From the NCBI GenBank assembly GCA_019510305.1, contig JAEKKN010000024.1:1-64000 (forward strand): 64,000 nt of DNA, written 5' to 3'. A program made the translations under genes and the position numbers. The stretch is from Microbacterium sp. GTDB lineage: Bacteria; Actinomycetota; Actinomycetes; Actinomycetales; Microbacteriaceae. Below the pieces are notes generated by a model. That model did not search any database. It was not told the DNA's origin and saw nothing but the letters and a program-made list of their open reading frames with translations. Below, in pieces: positions 52,033-61,571 of this stretch (the stretch's first letter is position 1; every line of letters starts with the position of its first letter).

Positions 52033-52298
52033 GCATCCTGCTGGGCGTGATCATGGTGGTCTTCGGCGTCGCGGCGCTGCTGACCGTGATCCGCATCGTC
52101 CGCGGCCCGTCGATCCTCGACCGCGCCGTCGCGAGCGACGTGCTGCTGACGGAGGTGATGTGCGTGCTCGGGGCCGAGATGGCGATCAACGGGCACACCC
52201 GCAGCATCCCGGTGCTGCTGATCATCGCCGCGATCGGGGTGTTCGGCTCGATCGCGGTGGCGCGCTTCGTCGCCCGGAGGGACAACACGACACCATGA
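52029..52298 (+). CDS. mrpF: Mrp antiporter subunit F
   Basis: An 89-residue, three-helix subunit with the conserved 'RIVRGPSILDRAVASDVLL' loop containing the essential Asp. ATGA overlaps on both sides. Confidence 0.95.
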   Translation: MSILLGVIMVVFGVAALLTVIRIVRGPSILDRAVASDVLLTEVMCVLGAEMAINGHTRSIPVLLIIAAIGVFGSIAVARFVARRDNTTP

Positions 52299-52684
52299 AC
52301 GTCTTCGGTCTCATGATCCCCGACGCCGTGATCGACGCGGCGGTGCTCGTGCTGATCCTCGTCGGCGCCCTGCTGTGCCTGTTCGCTGCCATCGGTCTTC
52401 TGCGCTTCCGTGATGTGCCCTCCCGTCTGCATGCGGCCACCAAGCCCCAGGTGCTGGGACTCCTGCTCATCTGCCTGGCGATCGCGCTGTCTCAGCGTTC
52501 GATCGGCGGCATCCTGCTGGGCCTCGTGCTCGTCGCGCCGATCGTGCTGATGCAGTTCGCCACCGCCCCGTTGTCGGCGCACATCGTCGGACGGCAGGCG
52601 TACCGCAACGGCTCGATCGAGCAGCGCAACCTCGTGGTCGACGAGCTCGCCGATTCGAAGCAGACTCCGCCCGCGGCGGGGTGA
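52295..52684 (+). CDS. mrpG: Mrp antiporter subunit G
   Basis: A 129-residue, three-helix subunit that closes the operon. The motif 'GLLRFRDVPSRLHAATKPQV' (RfpD-y-RlHAatka type) identifies it. The order A/B-C-D-E-F-G completes the antiporter. A 14-bp gap separates it from the DUF2510 gene. Confidence 0.95.
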   Translation: MNVFGLMIPDAVIDAAVLVLILVGALLCLFAAIGLLRFRDVPSRLHAATKPQVLGLLLICLAIALSQRSIGGILLGLVLVAPIVLMQFATAPLSAHIVGRQAYRNGSIEQRNLVVDELADSKQTPPAAG

Positions 52685-52698
52685 GGGAAGGGGCCGAG

Positions 52699-53514
52699 AT
52701 GACGACACCGCAGGGGTGGTATGACGCAGGCGTGCCGGGGCGGCAGCGCTGGTGGGACGGAGCGCAATGGACCGCGCACGAGCGGGACGCGCCGGTCGCG
52801 TCGCCATCGATGGGGTGGTACCTCGTGCCGGGAACCGTGGACGTCCGCTGGTGGGACGGCACGGTGTGGACGCCCTACCGCATCCGCGACGGCAAGCCGA
52901 AGCCTGACGCCTTCGCCATCGAGCCGCCGTCGACCGGGTTGATCCTCGGCATCATGTTCCTGGTGCTCGGCCTGGCTCAGCTGTCACTGGCGCTGGCCAC
53001 ACGGAGTCCCGGCAACTTCGTCACTCCGGTGCTGTTCGTGCTGGTGGCTGTCGTCTGGATCGTCGGGGCGCGGCATTCGCAGGGGGTGCGCGCCCTGCCT
53101 GCGCCGCAGAGCATGCCGATCATCGACCCGGTCGCCCGGCCGCTCCCCGGCGAAGTGGAGGGCCCGGGTGCCGGCTGGTATCCGATGACGGGGCAGGTCA
53201 CCCGGTGGTGGACGGGCGCTCGCTGGAGCTGGTACATCGGCATGAAGTTCGGCGCGCGCCCAGGCTACGCCGGTCCCCGTGGTTACATCACGTCGATGAT
53301 CGTCGGCTGGTTCATGGCAGGTCTCGCCGTACTCGGACTCGCCCTGGGCGTGACGGGCGCCGCGCTCAGCGCGAGTCCCGCGGGCGCGTTCATGATCGCG
53401 ATCGGCTTCGTCTTCGCAGTGGTCTTCGCCGGACTGGCGCTGTTCATCCTGCTCCTGACGCGCTCGCGCCGGAACGCGATGCTCCTGCCGACATCCCCTC
53501 CACCGCTGCGGTGA
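52699..53514 (+). CDS. DUF2510-repeat membrane protein
   Basis: A 271-residue protein with three DUF2510-like Trp-rich modules ('GWYDAGVPGRQRWWDGAQW', 'GWYLVPGTVDVRWWDGTVW', 'GWYPMTGQVTRWWTGARW') and two pairs of transmembrane helices (about 80-120 and 205-260). DUF2510 modules are common at actinobacterial membranes; their role is unknown. I start at ATG 52699 after GGGAAGGGG; GTG 52681 is an alternative. It is convergent with the hydrolase (16-bp gap). Confidence 0.82.
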   Translation: MTTPQGWYDAGVPGRQRWWDGAQWTAHERDAPVASPSMGWYLVPGTVDVRWWDGTVWTPYRIRDGKPKPDAFAIEPPSTGLILGIMFLVLGLAQLSLALATRSPGNFVTPVLFVLVAVVWIVGARHSQGVRALPAPQSMPIIDPVARPLPGEVEGPGAGWYPMTGQVTRWWTGARWSWYIGMKFGARPGYAGPRGYITSMIVGWFMAGLAVLGLALGVTGAALSASPAGAFMIAIGFVFAVVFAGLALFILLLTRSRRNAMLLPTSPPPLR

Positions 53515-53530
53515 GCGAACGCCGACCGGA

Positions 53531-54292
53531 TCAGATCCGCTCGGCGAACCGATGGATCAGGTCCGCGGCCACCTCGGCGTCGCTGATGAGCGTGCTGTGG
53601 CCGCGATCGGGGATGACCTCGAGCTCGGCTTGCGGAACCGAATCGACGATCTCGCGGCACCAGGTCTGCGGGGCCATGGGGTCGCGTTCGCCGCGCAGCA
53701 CCAGCACCGGCACCGCGATGCGGGGATAGACCTTCTCGGGTTCGTGCACGATCGTGGCACGCATCTTGCGGATCAGGTTCGGCCCGCCGCGCAGATACTC
53801 GCGCGCTCCGCGCCACAGCACCAGCGGGCTCTCGCCGAGCAGGTCGCGCAGGAGATAGTTGGCCTGAGCGCGGATGCTGCGCGCGGCGCTGTCGACGGTC
53901 GGACCCGCCAGGACGACGCCTTCGACGAGCGCCGGATGCCGCACCGCGAGTTCCGCGGCGATCTGACTGCCCATGGAGTGCCCGATCACGATGACCGGCG
54001 ACTCGTCGGCATGGCGCAGATACGCCGCCAGGAAGTCGGCGTGCCGCTGCATGGTCAGAGTGCGCTCGGGCTCGGGCGCCTCGCCGAATCCGGGCAGGTC
54101 GACCGCGATCACGCGTCCCTCGAGCTGGCGGACCAGGTCGAGGTACACGCTGCGGCCCATGCCGATGCCATGCAGCAGCAGGAACACCGGTCCGCCGGTT
54201 CCGAACGTCTCGGCCACGAGCGTCGCGCCGGCATGCTCGAATTCGACGACGGATGCCGGAGCACCCTGCGGGGCGAGCAGACGGTTCGGCAT
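53531..54292 (-). CDS. Alpha/beta-hydrolase
   Basis: A 253-residue serine hydrolase. The oxyanion-hole motif is 'LLLHGIGMG' (38-46), the nucleophile elbow 'GHSMGS' has Ser106, the acid is in 'LRGERDPMAP' and the catalytic His in 'IPDRGHSTLI'. It resembles esterases and lactonases of this fold; the substrate is unknown. It is divergent from the MFS gene, with 107 bp between. Confidence 0.88.
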   Translation of the reverse strand: MPNRLLAPQGAPASVVEFEHAGATLVAETFGTGGPVFLLLHGIGMGRSVYLDLVRQLEGRVIAVDLPGFGEAPEPERTLTMQRHADFLAAYLRHADESPVIVIGHSMGSQIAAELAVRHPALVEGVVLAGPTVDSAARSIRAQANYLLRDLLGESPLVLWRGAREYLRGGPNLIRKMRATIVHEPEKVYPRIAVPVLVLRGERDPMAPQTWCREIVDSVPQAELEVIPDRGHSTLISDAEVAADLIHRFAERI

Positions 54293-54399
54293 CCTCCCAC
54301 GCTATCCGACCCGCGCACTCCCGCCGTGACGGAGCGCGAGGGTCCAGGATCCGCCACCGGTGGAGCGGCAGGAAGCGAGCCGCGTGCGAGGATGGATCA

Positions 54400-55719
54400 G
54401 TGTCCTCCCCTGCATCCGAAACAGCCGAGAAGCGGTGGCTGCGGGCGCGGATCTCCGCAAGCCTGACCGACCCGGTGCTGAACGCCCTGGTCGCGGCCGT
54501 CGCGGTCTCACGCATCGGGCGCGGGGTGTTCCTCGCGGTCACCGTACTGTTCTTCACGCAGATCGTCGGGTTGAGTGCGGGCGAGGCGGCCATCGTGCTC
54601 GCAGTGTCGAGCGGATGCGGCGTCGTGGCGTCCTTCCTCGGCGGCTGGCTCGCCGATCGATGGAGCGCCCGCCGGCTCACCTTCGGTTTCGAGGCGCTCG
54701 GCGGACTGCTGCTCGCGGCGTACGCGTTCGCCGGCGACTTCACCTCAGCGCTGCTGCTCGCATCCCTCTCCGGCTTCTTCGACTCGATGGGTCACTCGGC
54801 ACGCTCCGCGATCATCGCACGCGGCTTCGCGCCTGAGCGGCGGGTGCACGCCCGCGCCGTGCTGCGCACGGTCACCAACCTCTCGATCGCACTGGGATCG
54901 GCGATCGGCGCGATCGCCCTCGCTCTCGGCACCCCGGAGGCGTACCGTGCGGTGATCGCCGTGGCGGGCCTTCTCTGCGCGGTCGGCTCCCTGCCGCTGC
55001 TGCGGCTGACCGCGGACGTCGACGCGCCCGCACGCACGCGGCTCGGGCCGCAGGTGACCGAGACCGGCTCGATCGACACGGCCGCCGCGGCTACCGCGCT
55101 CGCCGAGCGCAAGGACTGGGCGCAGCGTTCGCCATGGCGTGACCCGCAGTACCTGGCGCTGACCGCACTCACCGGGATCTTCGCCATGCAGTTCGGGGTC
55201 TTCGAACTCGGCGTGCCGCTGTGGATCACCCGGGAGACGACCGCCCCCGAGGTGATGGTCGCCGTGCTGCTGATCGTGAACACCGTCCTCGTCGTGATGT
55301 TCCAGGTGCGCGCCTCCCGCGGCACGCACGATGTGCGCACCGCGGGTCGTGTCACGCTGATCGCAGGCGGACTGATCGTGATCGCGTGCCTCGTCTACGC
55401 GCTCGCCGCAGGATTGCCCGTGTGGGCGGCGATCGTGCTGCTGCTCATCGCCACGATCGCATACACGTTCGCCGAGATCCTGTCCCAGGCCGGCGGCTGG
55501 GGTCTCAGTTTCGAGCTCGCCGACGCGAAGCGCGCCGGGGCCTACCAGGGCGTCTTCGGCATGGGGTTCTCGCTCGGGGCCCTCGCCGCGCCCCTCGTCG
55601 TGAACGCCACCGCGATCACCTACGGCTTCTTCGGGTGGGTCGTGCTGGCCGCGATCTTCCTCGCCGCGGCGTCGGGCACCTGGCTCATCGCCCGGCGTGC
55701 CGCGGCAGTGTCAGCCTGA
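54400..55719 (+). CDS. MFS transporter
   Basis: A 439-residue, 12-helix major-facilitator protein. Motif A appears as 'GGWLADRWSARRLTFGFEAL', and 'GHSARSAIIARGF' lies in helix 4, typical of the DHA/MdtH-like group. The GTG at 54400 is preceded by GAGGA at 7 bp. The 122 bp after it hold a short CGGATC-GG-GATCCG inverted repeat and the xylanase promoter region. The substrate is unknown. Confidence 0.87.
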   Translation: MSSPASETAEKRWLRARISASLTDPVLNALVAAVAVSRIGRGVFLAVTVLFFTQIVGLSAGEAAIVLAVSSGCGVVASFLGGWLADRWSARRLTFGFEALGGLLLAAYAFAGDFTSALLLASLSGFFDSMGHSARSAIIARGFAPERRVHARAVLRTVTNLSIALGSAIGAIALALGTPEAYRAVIAVAGLLCAVGSLPLLRLTADVDAPARTRLGPQVTETGSIDTAAAATALAERKDWAQRSPWRDPQYLALTALTGIFAMQFGVFELGVPLWITRETTAPEVMVAVLLIVNTVLVVMFQVRASRGTHDVRTAGRVTLIAGGLIVIACLVYALAAGLPVWAAIVLLLIATIAYTFAEILSQAGGWGLSFELADAKRAGAYQGVFGMGFSLGALAAPLVVNATAITYGFFGWVVLAAIFLAAASGTWLIARRAAAVSA

Positions 55720-55777
55720 CGCCCGCTCCCGGATCGGGATCCGAGGGTCGCCATCGTGCGGAACTGCTGCTACCTTT

Positions 55778-55794
55778 TGTTGGCGTAAGCAACA
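55778..55794 (+). promoter_or_regulatory. Candidate operator upstream of the xylanase gene
   Basis: TGTTG (55778-55782) and CAACA (55790-55794) are inverted around GCGTAAG, about 48 bp before the xylanase start. The symmetry is short, so this is tentative. Confidence 0.3.
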
Positions 55795-55841
55795 TATGTG
55801 CGGCGGCATGCCCGCCATGACGATGATGTCAGGAGAACCAC

Positions 55842-57002
55842 ATGCGACGATCTCTGCGATCACTCTTCTCGGTCGCTGCGGCAGCCGTGCTGCTGCTGCC
55901 TTTGTGCGGCGTGAGCACCGCCTATGCCGCGCCGCCCGGGCACAGCAACGCCGACAAGAACGCTCTGCGCAACCAGGCGCCCAAAGACCTCGCGATCGGC
56001 AGCGCGGTGTGGGGCCAGAAGCAGCTCATGGACTACGACGCGGCCGACCCGACCCAGTACCAGCAGGTGCTCGGTGCGCAGGTCTCGTCTCTGACCCCCG
56101 AGAACGACATGAAATGGGACGCCGTGCATCCCGCCCCCGACGTGTACGACTTCACGTCTGCTGACGCGCTCGTCGCCTACGCGAAGGCGAATCATCAGCA
56201 GGTCCGCGGGCACACGCTGCTGTGGCACAGCCAGAACCCGGCCTGGGTCACCGAGGCGAGCAAGACCTGGACCTGCGACGAAGCGCGCGACGTGCTCGAA
56301 GACCACATCCGCACCGTGGTCGGCCATTTCAAGGGCGAGATCTACGAGTGGGACGTCGCGAACGAGATCTTCCAGGACACCTGGGAGAACGGCGGCGTGA
56401 AGCTGCGCACCGAGGCCAACCCGTTCCTCAAGGCCTGCGCCGACGACCCGGTGGCTCTCCTCGAGGACGCGTTCCGCTGGGCGCACGAAGCCGATCCTGA
56501 TGCCGTGCTGTTCCTCAACGACTACAACGCGGAGGGCATCAACGAGAAGACCGACGCGTACTACGCGCTCGCTCAGAGGATGCTGGCCGACGGGACGCCG
56601 CTGGGCGGATTCGGTGCTCAGGCGCATCTCAGCCTTCTCTACGGTTTCGACACGACCCTGCAGGCGAACTTCGAGCGGTTCGCCGCACTGGGTCTGCACG
56701 TGGCGGTGACCGAGGCCGACGTCCGCATCCCGTTGCAGGACGGCGAGACCGGCCCGACGCCCGAGCAGGTGGCGACGCAGGCCGAGCGGTACGACGGGCT
56801 GCTTCAGGCATGCCTGAACGTGAAGGCGTGCTCGTCGTTCACCGTATGGGGATTCCCCGACGCGAACTCGTGGGTTCCCGACGTCTTCCCCGGTGAGGGC
56901 TGGGCCACGATCTTCGAGGACGACTACTCGCGGAAGCCCGCGTTCGACGTGATGCTCAGCTCGCTGCGCGACGCGACGCCCGGCACCTCGCCGCGGCGCT
57001 GA
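55842..57002 (+). CDS. Secreted GH10 endo-1,4-beta-xylanase
   Basis: Cuts internal beta-1,4 bonds in xylan outside the cell. It has 386 residues. A Sec signal peptide ends near 'VSTAYAA' (about residue 30), followed by a single GH10 TIM barrel and no binding module. The acid/base is Glu175 in 'EWDVANEI'; the nucleophile is Glu291 in 'VAVTEADVRI' (the usual TELD is TEAD here). 'LTPENDMKWD' and 'RGHTLLWHSQNP' are conserved subsite motifs. CAGGAG precedes the ATG. No xylose genes are adjacent. Confidence 0.95.
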   Translation: MRRSLRSLFSVAAAAVLLLPLCGVSTAYAAPPGHSNADKNALRNQAPKDLAIGSAVWGQKQLMDYDAADPTQYQQVLGAQVSSLTPENDMKWDAVHPAPDVYDFTSADALVAYAKANHQQVRGHTLLWHSQNPAWVTEASKTWTCDEARDVLEDHIRTVVGHFKGEIYEWDVANEIFQDTWENGGVKLRTEANPFLKACADDPVALLEDAFRWAHEADPDAVLFLNDYNAEGINEKTDAYYALAQRMLADGTPLGGFGAQAHLSLLYGFDTTLQANFERFAALGLHVAVTEADVRIPLQDGETGPTPEQVATQAERYDGLLQACLNVKACSSFTVWGFPDANSWVPDVFPGEGWATIFEDDYSRKPAFDVMLSSLRDATPGTSPRR

Positions 57003-57003
57003 T

Positions 57004-57041
57004 CCGGTGGCGGGCGGCCCGCTCGGGTCGTCCGCCACCGG
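57004..57041. terminator. Shared hairpin terminator between convergent genes
   Basis: CCGGTGGCGG (57004-57013) pairs perfectly with CCGCCACCGG (57032-57041) around an 18-nt loop. It begins 1 bp past the xylanase stop, in the gap before the acylase stop. Confidence 0.6.
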
Positions 57042-57074
57042 CTCGGTCACGGAACGCGCCGCGACGCAGGACCG

Positions 57075-59605
57075 TCAGTCTTCCCCACCGGCGGGCGTCA
57101 GCACCAGGGTCTGCGTGGTCGCGGCATCCACCGCCTTCGCCGAGAACGCCCACGGCTGCTGCACCCCGGCCGCCCAGCGCTCGGTCTGATCCGTGTAGTG
57201 CTCGTGGAAGGCGTGACCCGACGCCCCGGTGAGGTGGATCCAGGTCGAGGCGTCGAAGTCGGACAGATCGACGACCATGCGCATCGACGGCACCGTGGTC
57301 GTGGCATACGAGGCGCCGAGCTTCCATCCGGTCGCGTCGACGACCGAGGCGCCTCCGCTGACCGGATACGGCCCGCGGTTGAACAGCCATTCGATCGGGG
57401 CGATGCCCGACTCCCCGAGAGTCGAGCTGGTCAGGGTGAGCGCGTGCAGTTCGCCCCAGTTCCAGGCGTCGACGGCGGTTCCCTGCAGACCCGACAGCTC
57501 GTCGTACGCCTCTTCGGCCGACAGCGCGAGCATCTCGTCCATTCCGGCGACGTCGATCGCCGTGTTGGTCCACAGCGGATCGGACGGGTCGTCGAGAAGA
57601 GCGCCCACCACCGTGAACAACCGGCCCTGCCCGTCGATCGGCAGCGGCTGCTCACGTTCGGCGAAGAGGTTCTGCACGAGGTTCGACCACAGCACGTTCG
57701 CGTACGCGGCGGCAGGCGAGGAGGCCTCGTTCTGCGCATCCCAGCCGCGCAGCAGCTCGACCGCCTCGCGCGGACCGGCGCCCGACACCTCGACGTCGAC
57801 GAGAGCAGCCGCGAGCTGCTTGCCGATCCACATCTCGGCATCCATCTGGATGTCCCTCATGTCCTGAGCCGTCAGGGGAGCCGTGGCGGAGCGGCGCTCG
57901 ATCAGATGCGCGATGCGGGCCGCCCGGTACCCGTAGTCCCAGTCCTTCGACAGGAAGTAGTCGTAGTCATCGGTCACGATCGCGTTGTTCGCGGTGACGA
58001 TGTATCCGGAGGCGGGGTTGTACGAGACCGGCAGATCCTCGAAGGGGATGAAGCCCGTCCAGTCGTAGGCGCTGTCCCATCCCGGTTGCGGCATCCATCC
58101 GTCTCCGGCGCCGCGCACAGGCAGCCGTCCCGGAGCCTGATACCCGATGTTGCCCGCGGTGTCGGCGTAGATGAGGTTCTGCGCGGGAACGTCGAAGAGG
58201 GAGGCGGCGCGACGGAAGTCGTCGAAGTCCTTCGCGGTCGCCAGCGCGAAGATCGCGGTCGAAGCGGTGCCGGGGTCGAGGGCGGTCCAGCGCAGACTGA
58301 CCGCGTACTCGTGATGGGGAGCGGACACCGCCGGTTGGGTCGGGAGGGTCGGGAGTGCGGGTTCCGGGTCCTCGGCCAACGCGGTGAAGTCGTCGACGAG
58401 CCCCGAGATGATCGGGCCGTGCACGGTGGAGCGGACCCGTCGGTGGTGAGATTCGTGAAGCCCCAGGCGACCTGCTGGTTGTGGCCGATCACGATTCCGG
58501 GGAGACCGGAGAACGAGAAGCCGCCGACGTCGAAGGGGCAGCTGTCGGTGACCTTCGAGCACTTGAGCTGCACCTGGTACCAGACCGAGGGCAGCGCGGC
58601 GCCGAGGTGCGGATCGTTCGACAGCAGGGGCAGACCGCTTTCGGTGAGGGCGCCCGACACCACCCACGAGTTCGATCCGATGCCCTCGCCGACATCGCCG
58701 ACGAGCAGGCTCGCCGCCTCGATGACGTCTGATGCCGTCTGCCACTCGATCGTCGTGCTCGCCTTCTGGATGCCGGCGTCGGCGTCCGTCGTGAAGGCCG
58801 CGGCGTCGGCATCCGTCTCCGTCGCGGGGACGCTCGAGATCTTCGGGACGATCACCGGGTTCTGCTCGAACGGGTAGGGCGGGTACAGGTGCTCGATCGT
58901 CGCCTGCGTCTCGGCCGAATCGGATCCCGATGCGGCGAGATCGGCGGCGAGCAGAGCGCGTTCGGTCTCGTCTTCGATGTTCGTGCGCAGGTCCCACGCC
59001 ATGGCCTTCAGCCAGGCGACCGAGTCGGCGGGAGTCCACGGCTCGGGTGCGTAGTCGGGATTCTGCATGCCGATCACGGCATATTCGAGCGAGAGCTCGG
59101 CGCCGGAGCGTGTCGAGAGGTACTCGTTGACGCCGTCGGCGTATGCCTCGTAGTAGCCGAGCGTGGTCTCGTCCATGGCCGCGACTTCTGCTTCGGCGAC
59201 ATCGCGCCAGCCGAGCGTGCGCAGGAACGAGTCGGTGCCGATCTGCGATTCGCCGAACATCTCCGAGACGCGGCCTGCGGTGACGTGGCGGCGGAAATCC
59301 ATCTCGAAGAAGCGGTCCTGCGCGTGCACGAAGCCCTCGGCGTAGAACAGGTCGTGGGTGGAATCCGCCGTGATCGTGGGGATGCCGCTGTCGTCGCGCT
59401 GCACCGTGACCTCGGCCTTCAGTCCGTCGAGCGCCAGGGTCCCCCCGGTCTGCGGGAAGGAGCGCTGGATCGTCCAGGTGACGAAGACGGCGGCGGCGAC
59501 GGCGACGACCACGATCGCGGCGACCACGAGGAAGGCGATCCGGCCGATGCGGGCGGCGAGCGGCCGTCGTGAAGGCGCGACAGGGGTCTCTGAATCGGTT
59601 GTCAT
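57075..59605 (-). pseudogene. Penicillin acylase-family N-terminal-nucleophile hydrolase, frameshifted with an internal loss
   Basis: An S45-type amidase, possibly cleaving acyl-homoserine lactones or beta-lactam side chains. Part 1 (59605-58439) has an N-terminal membrane helix, the alpha-chain, and the beta-chain start 'GSNSWVVSG' with the nucleophile Ser, then breaks after 'WGFTNLTTD'. Part 2 (58436-57075) continues in another frame from 'VRSTVHGPIISG' to the normal C-terminus. About 40 residues expected between these motifs are missing at 58437-58438, so an internal piece and the frame are both lost. It is either a pseudogene or an assembly defect. Start ATG 59605 has only a weak site. 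Confidence 0.8.
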
Positions 59606-59729
59606 CGTCGAGAACTCTTTCGGGTAAGTGGGACTCAGTCCCACAGAGCCCCGGTCCGCGTATCAGAACGCGTCCTCGCATCATAGCCGGGGCCGCGCCT
59701 CCTGACGGAAGTGCGGCCCCGGCATCCGA

Positions 59730-61571
59730 TCAACCGATCAGGCTCGGCTGCAGATCGCGCAGTGTGCGCTTGTGCGTCATGCGCGTCACGCCGATCGCCG
59801 CCAGCAGCAGGGCGCCCACGAGCCACATGCCGAGCACGGCGAGGTCCCAGCCCGCCCTGGCGAGATCGCCGCCGTACATCAGCTGACGCATCGCGTCGAC
59901 GACGTATCCGAGCGGCAGCACGTGATGCAGCGCCGCGAGCGGGGCGGGAAGCGTCTGCCAGGGGAAGGTGCCTCCGGCGGTGACGAGCTGCAGAACCATG
60001 AGGACCAGGCCGAGGAACTGGCCCACCGATCCCAGCCACACGTTCAGCGTGAGGATGATCGCCGCGAACGTCGCCGAGGCGAAGATGAGCACGCCCAGAG
60101 TGCCGAGCGGATGGTTGAAGGTGAAGCCGAGGGTGATGGCGAGGATCCCCATCAGGCCGATCATCTGCACAGCCCCCAGCATCGCCGGAGTCAGCCAGCC
60201 GGCGAGAGTGATGCGCAGCGGCGAATGCAGTGCGGTCACCGCGCGCCGAGAGATCGGCTTGACGATCAGGAACAGGGCGTAGATGCCGATCCAGGCCGAC
60301 AGTGCGGCGAAGAACGGTGCGAGGCCTGCGCCGTAGTCCTCGGCGGAGGCGAGCTTGTCGCTCGACACCTTCACCGGGTCGGCGATCGTGTCGGCCTGCA
60401 GGGTGCGCAGCTCGGCGGTGGATGCCGGGATCTTGGCCACTCCGTCGGAGAGGCCGTCACGCAGCGTGCCGATGCCGTCACGGAGAGTGACGAGCCCGTC
60501 GCGCAGCTGTGCGGCGCCGTCGTTAGCAGCCGCAGCGCCCGTCGCGACGGTACCGGCGCCGGTCGCGAGGGTCGACGCCCCGGATGCGACGGATGCGGCG
60601 CCGTCGGCGAGCTGATCGACCTGGCCGACCGCGGTCTGCACCTTGGTGTTGCCCTCCTGCAGCTTCGTGCCGAGCGGATCGAGCGTGGCGAGGACGCCGT
60701 CGATCTCCTCCTGCGTGAGCCCCTGATCGGCGAGCAGAGTGGTGATGTCTGTGCGCACCTGCGGCAGAGCGTCGGCGGCCTGCTGCACGGCGGAGCCCGC
60801 GCGGTCGGCGATGTCGGCCAGCTTGCGGTTGCCGTCGCTCACCTGCTGCGCACCCGCGGCGAGTGTGGTGGCGCCCGCAGCGAGCTGGGCGGTGCCGTCG
60901 GCGAGCTGGGCGGTGCCGTCGGCGAGGGTGCTGCTGCCGGTCGTCGCTGTCGTCGCACCGTCGGCGAGCTGCGAGGCGCCATCTGTCGCGGTGATCAGGT
61001 TGTCGCGCACGTCGCTGAGCCCGGTGAGCAGGCGCTCTGCGGCCTCGCTGCCGACCATCTCGGCGACCGAGCTGCGGATCTTCTCGACGGCCTGAGTACC
61101 CATGGATGAGGCGAGGTAGTTGTTCGCGTCGTTCGTGTCGAGTTCAATGCGCGCCTGGTGCGGATCGTCGGACGCGACCGAGGTCAGCGCCTCGGAGAAG
61201 TCCGCCGGAATCGTCACCATGAAGTCGACGGATCCGTCGTGGAGCGCCTGTGCACCCTCGGCGGCGGTCATCCGCTGCCAGTCGAAGGCGTTGCCCTCGA
61301 TGAGGTTGTCGGCCACGTCTTCGCCGTAGTTGACCCTCGAATCCTGGGTCTCTGAGCCTGTCGAAGGGTCGCTCGTCGAGGCGGCGCCCTCATCGTTCAC
61401 GACGAGGGCGACGGGGACGTCGGGGAACTTCGCGTAGGGGTCCTGGTTCGCCCAGAGGTACAGACCTCCGTAGAGGATCGGCACGCACACGAGAGCGACG
61501 AGGGCGAGGATGCCCATCCTGCTGGCGGTGAGCCGCCGCAGCTCGGCGGCGATCATCGAGGGAACCTTCAT
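59730..61571 (-). CDS. YhgE/Pip-type ABC-2 family membrane protein
   Basis: It has 613 residues. One N-terminal helix ('MGILALVALVCVPILYGGLY') and five C-terminal helices (from about 410) flank a large extracytoplasmic domain. That domain contains heptad-like repeats 'LADGTAQLADGTAQ' and related units, encoded in part by a 21-bp tandem repeat at 60880-60921. This matches the phage-infection-protein/YhgE family. Residues 'STSDPSTGSETQDS' come from an inverted copy of the dispersed repeat. Its start overlaps the ATPase-like gene (ATGA). It is probably an exporter; the substrate is unknown. Confidence 0.88.
   Translation of the reverse strand: MKVPSMIAAELRRLTASRMGILALVALVCVPILYGGLYLWANQDPYAKFPDVPVALVVNDEGAASTSDPSTGSETQDSRVNYGEDVADNLIEGNAFDWQRMTAAEGAQALHDGSVDFMVTIPADFSEALTSVASDDPHQARIELDTNDANNYLASSMGTQAVEKIRSSVAEMVGSEAAERLLTGLSDVRDNLITATDGASQLADGATTATTGSSTLADGTAQLADGTAQLAAGATTLAAGAQQVSDGNRKLADIADRAGSAVQQAADALPQVRTDITTLLADQGLTQEEIDGVLATLDPLGTKLQEGNTKVQTAVGQVDQLADGAASVASGASTLATGAGTVATGAAAANDGAAQLRDGLVTLRDGIGTLRDGLSDGVAKIPASTAELRTLQADTIADPVKVSSDKLASAEDYGAGLAPFFAALSAWIGIYALFLIVKPISRRAVTALHSPLRITLAGWLTPAMLGAVQMIGLMGILAITLGFTFNHPLGTLGVLIFASATFAAIILTLNVWLGSVGQFLGLVLMVLQLVTAGGTFPWQTLPAPLAALHHVLPLGYVVDAMRQLMYGGDLARAGWDLAVLGMWLVGALLLAAIGVTRMTHKRTLRDLQPSLIG
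61346..61368 (-). repeat. Dispersed repeat, copy 5 (inverted), within the YhgE gene
   Basis: On the minus strand it reads CCCTTCGACAGGCTCAGAGACC and is translated in frame as part of 'DPSTGSETQ', near residue 70 of the YhgE/Pip protein. Confidence 0.85.

Noticed and set aside
60880..60921. 21-bp tandem repeat resembling a short repeat array
   Set aside because: It encodes the heptad 'LADGTAQ' twice inside the YhgE protein, so it is protein repeat structure, not CRISPR or an integration site.
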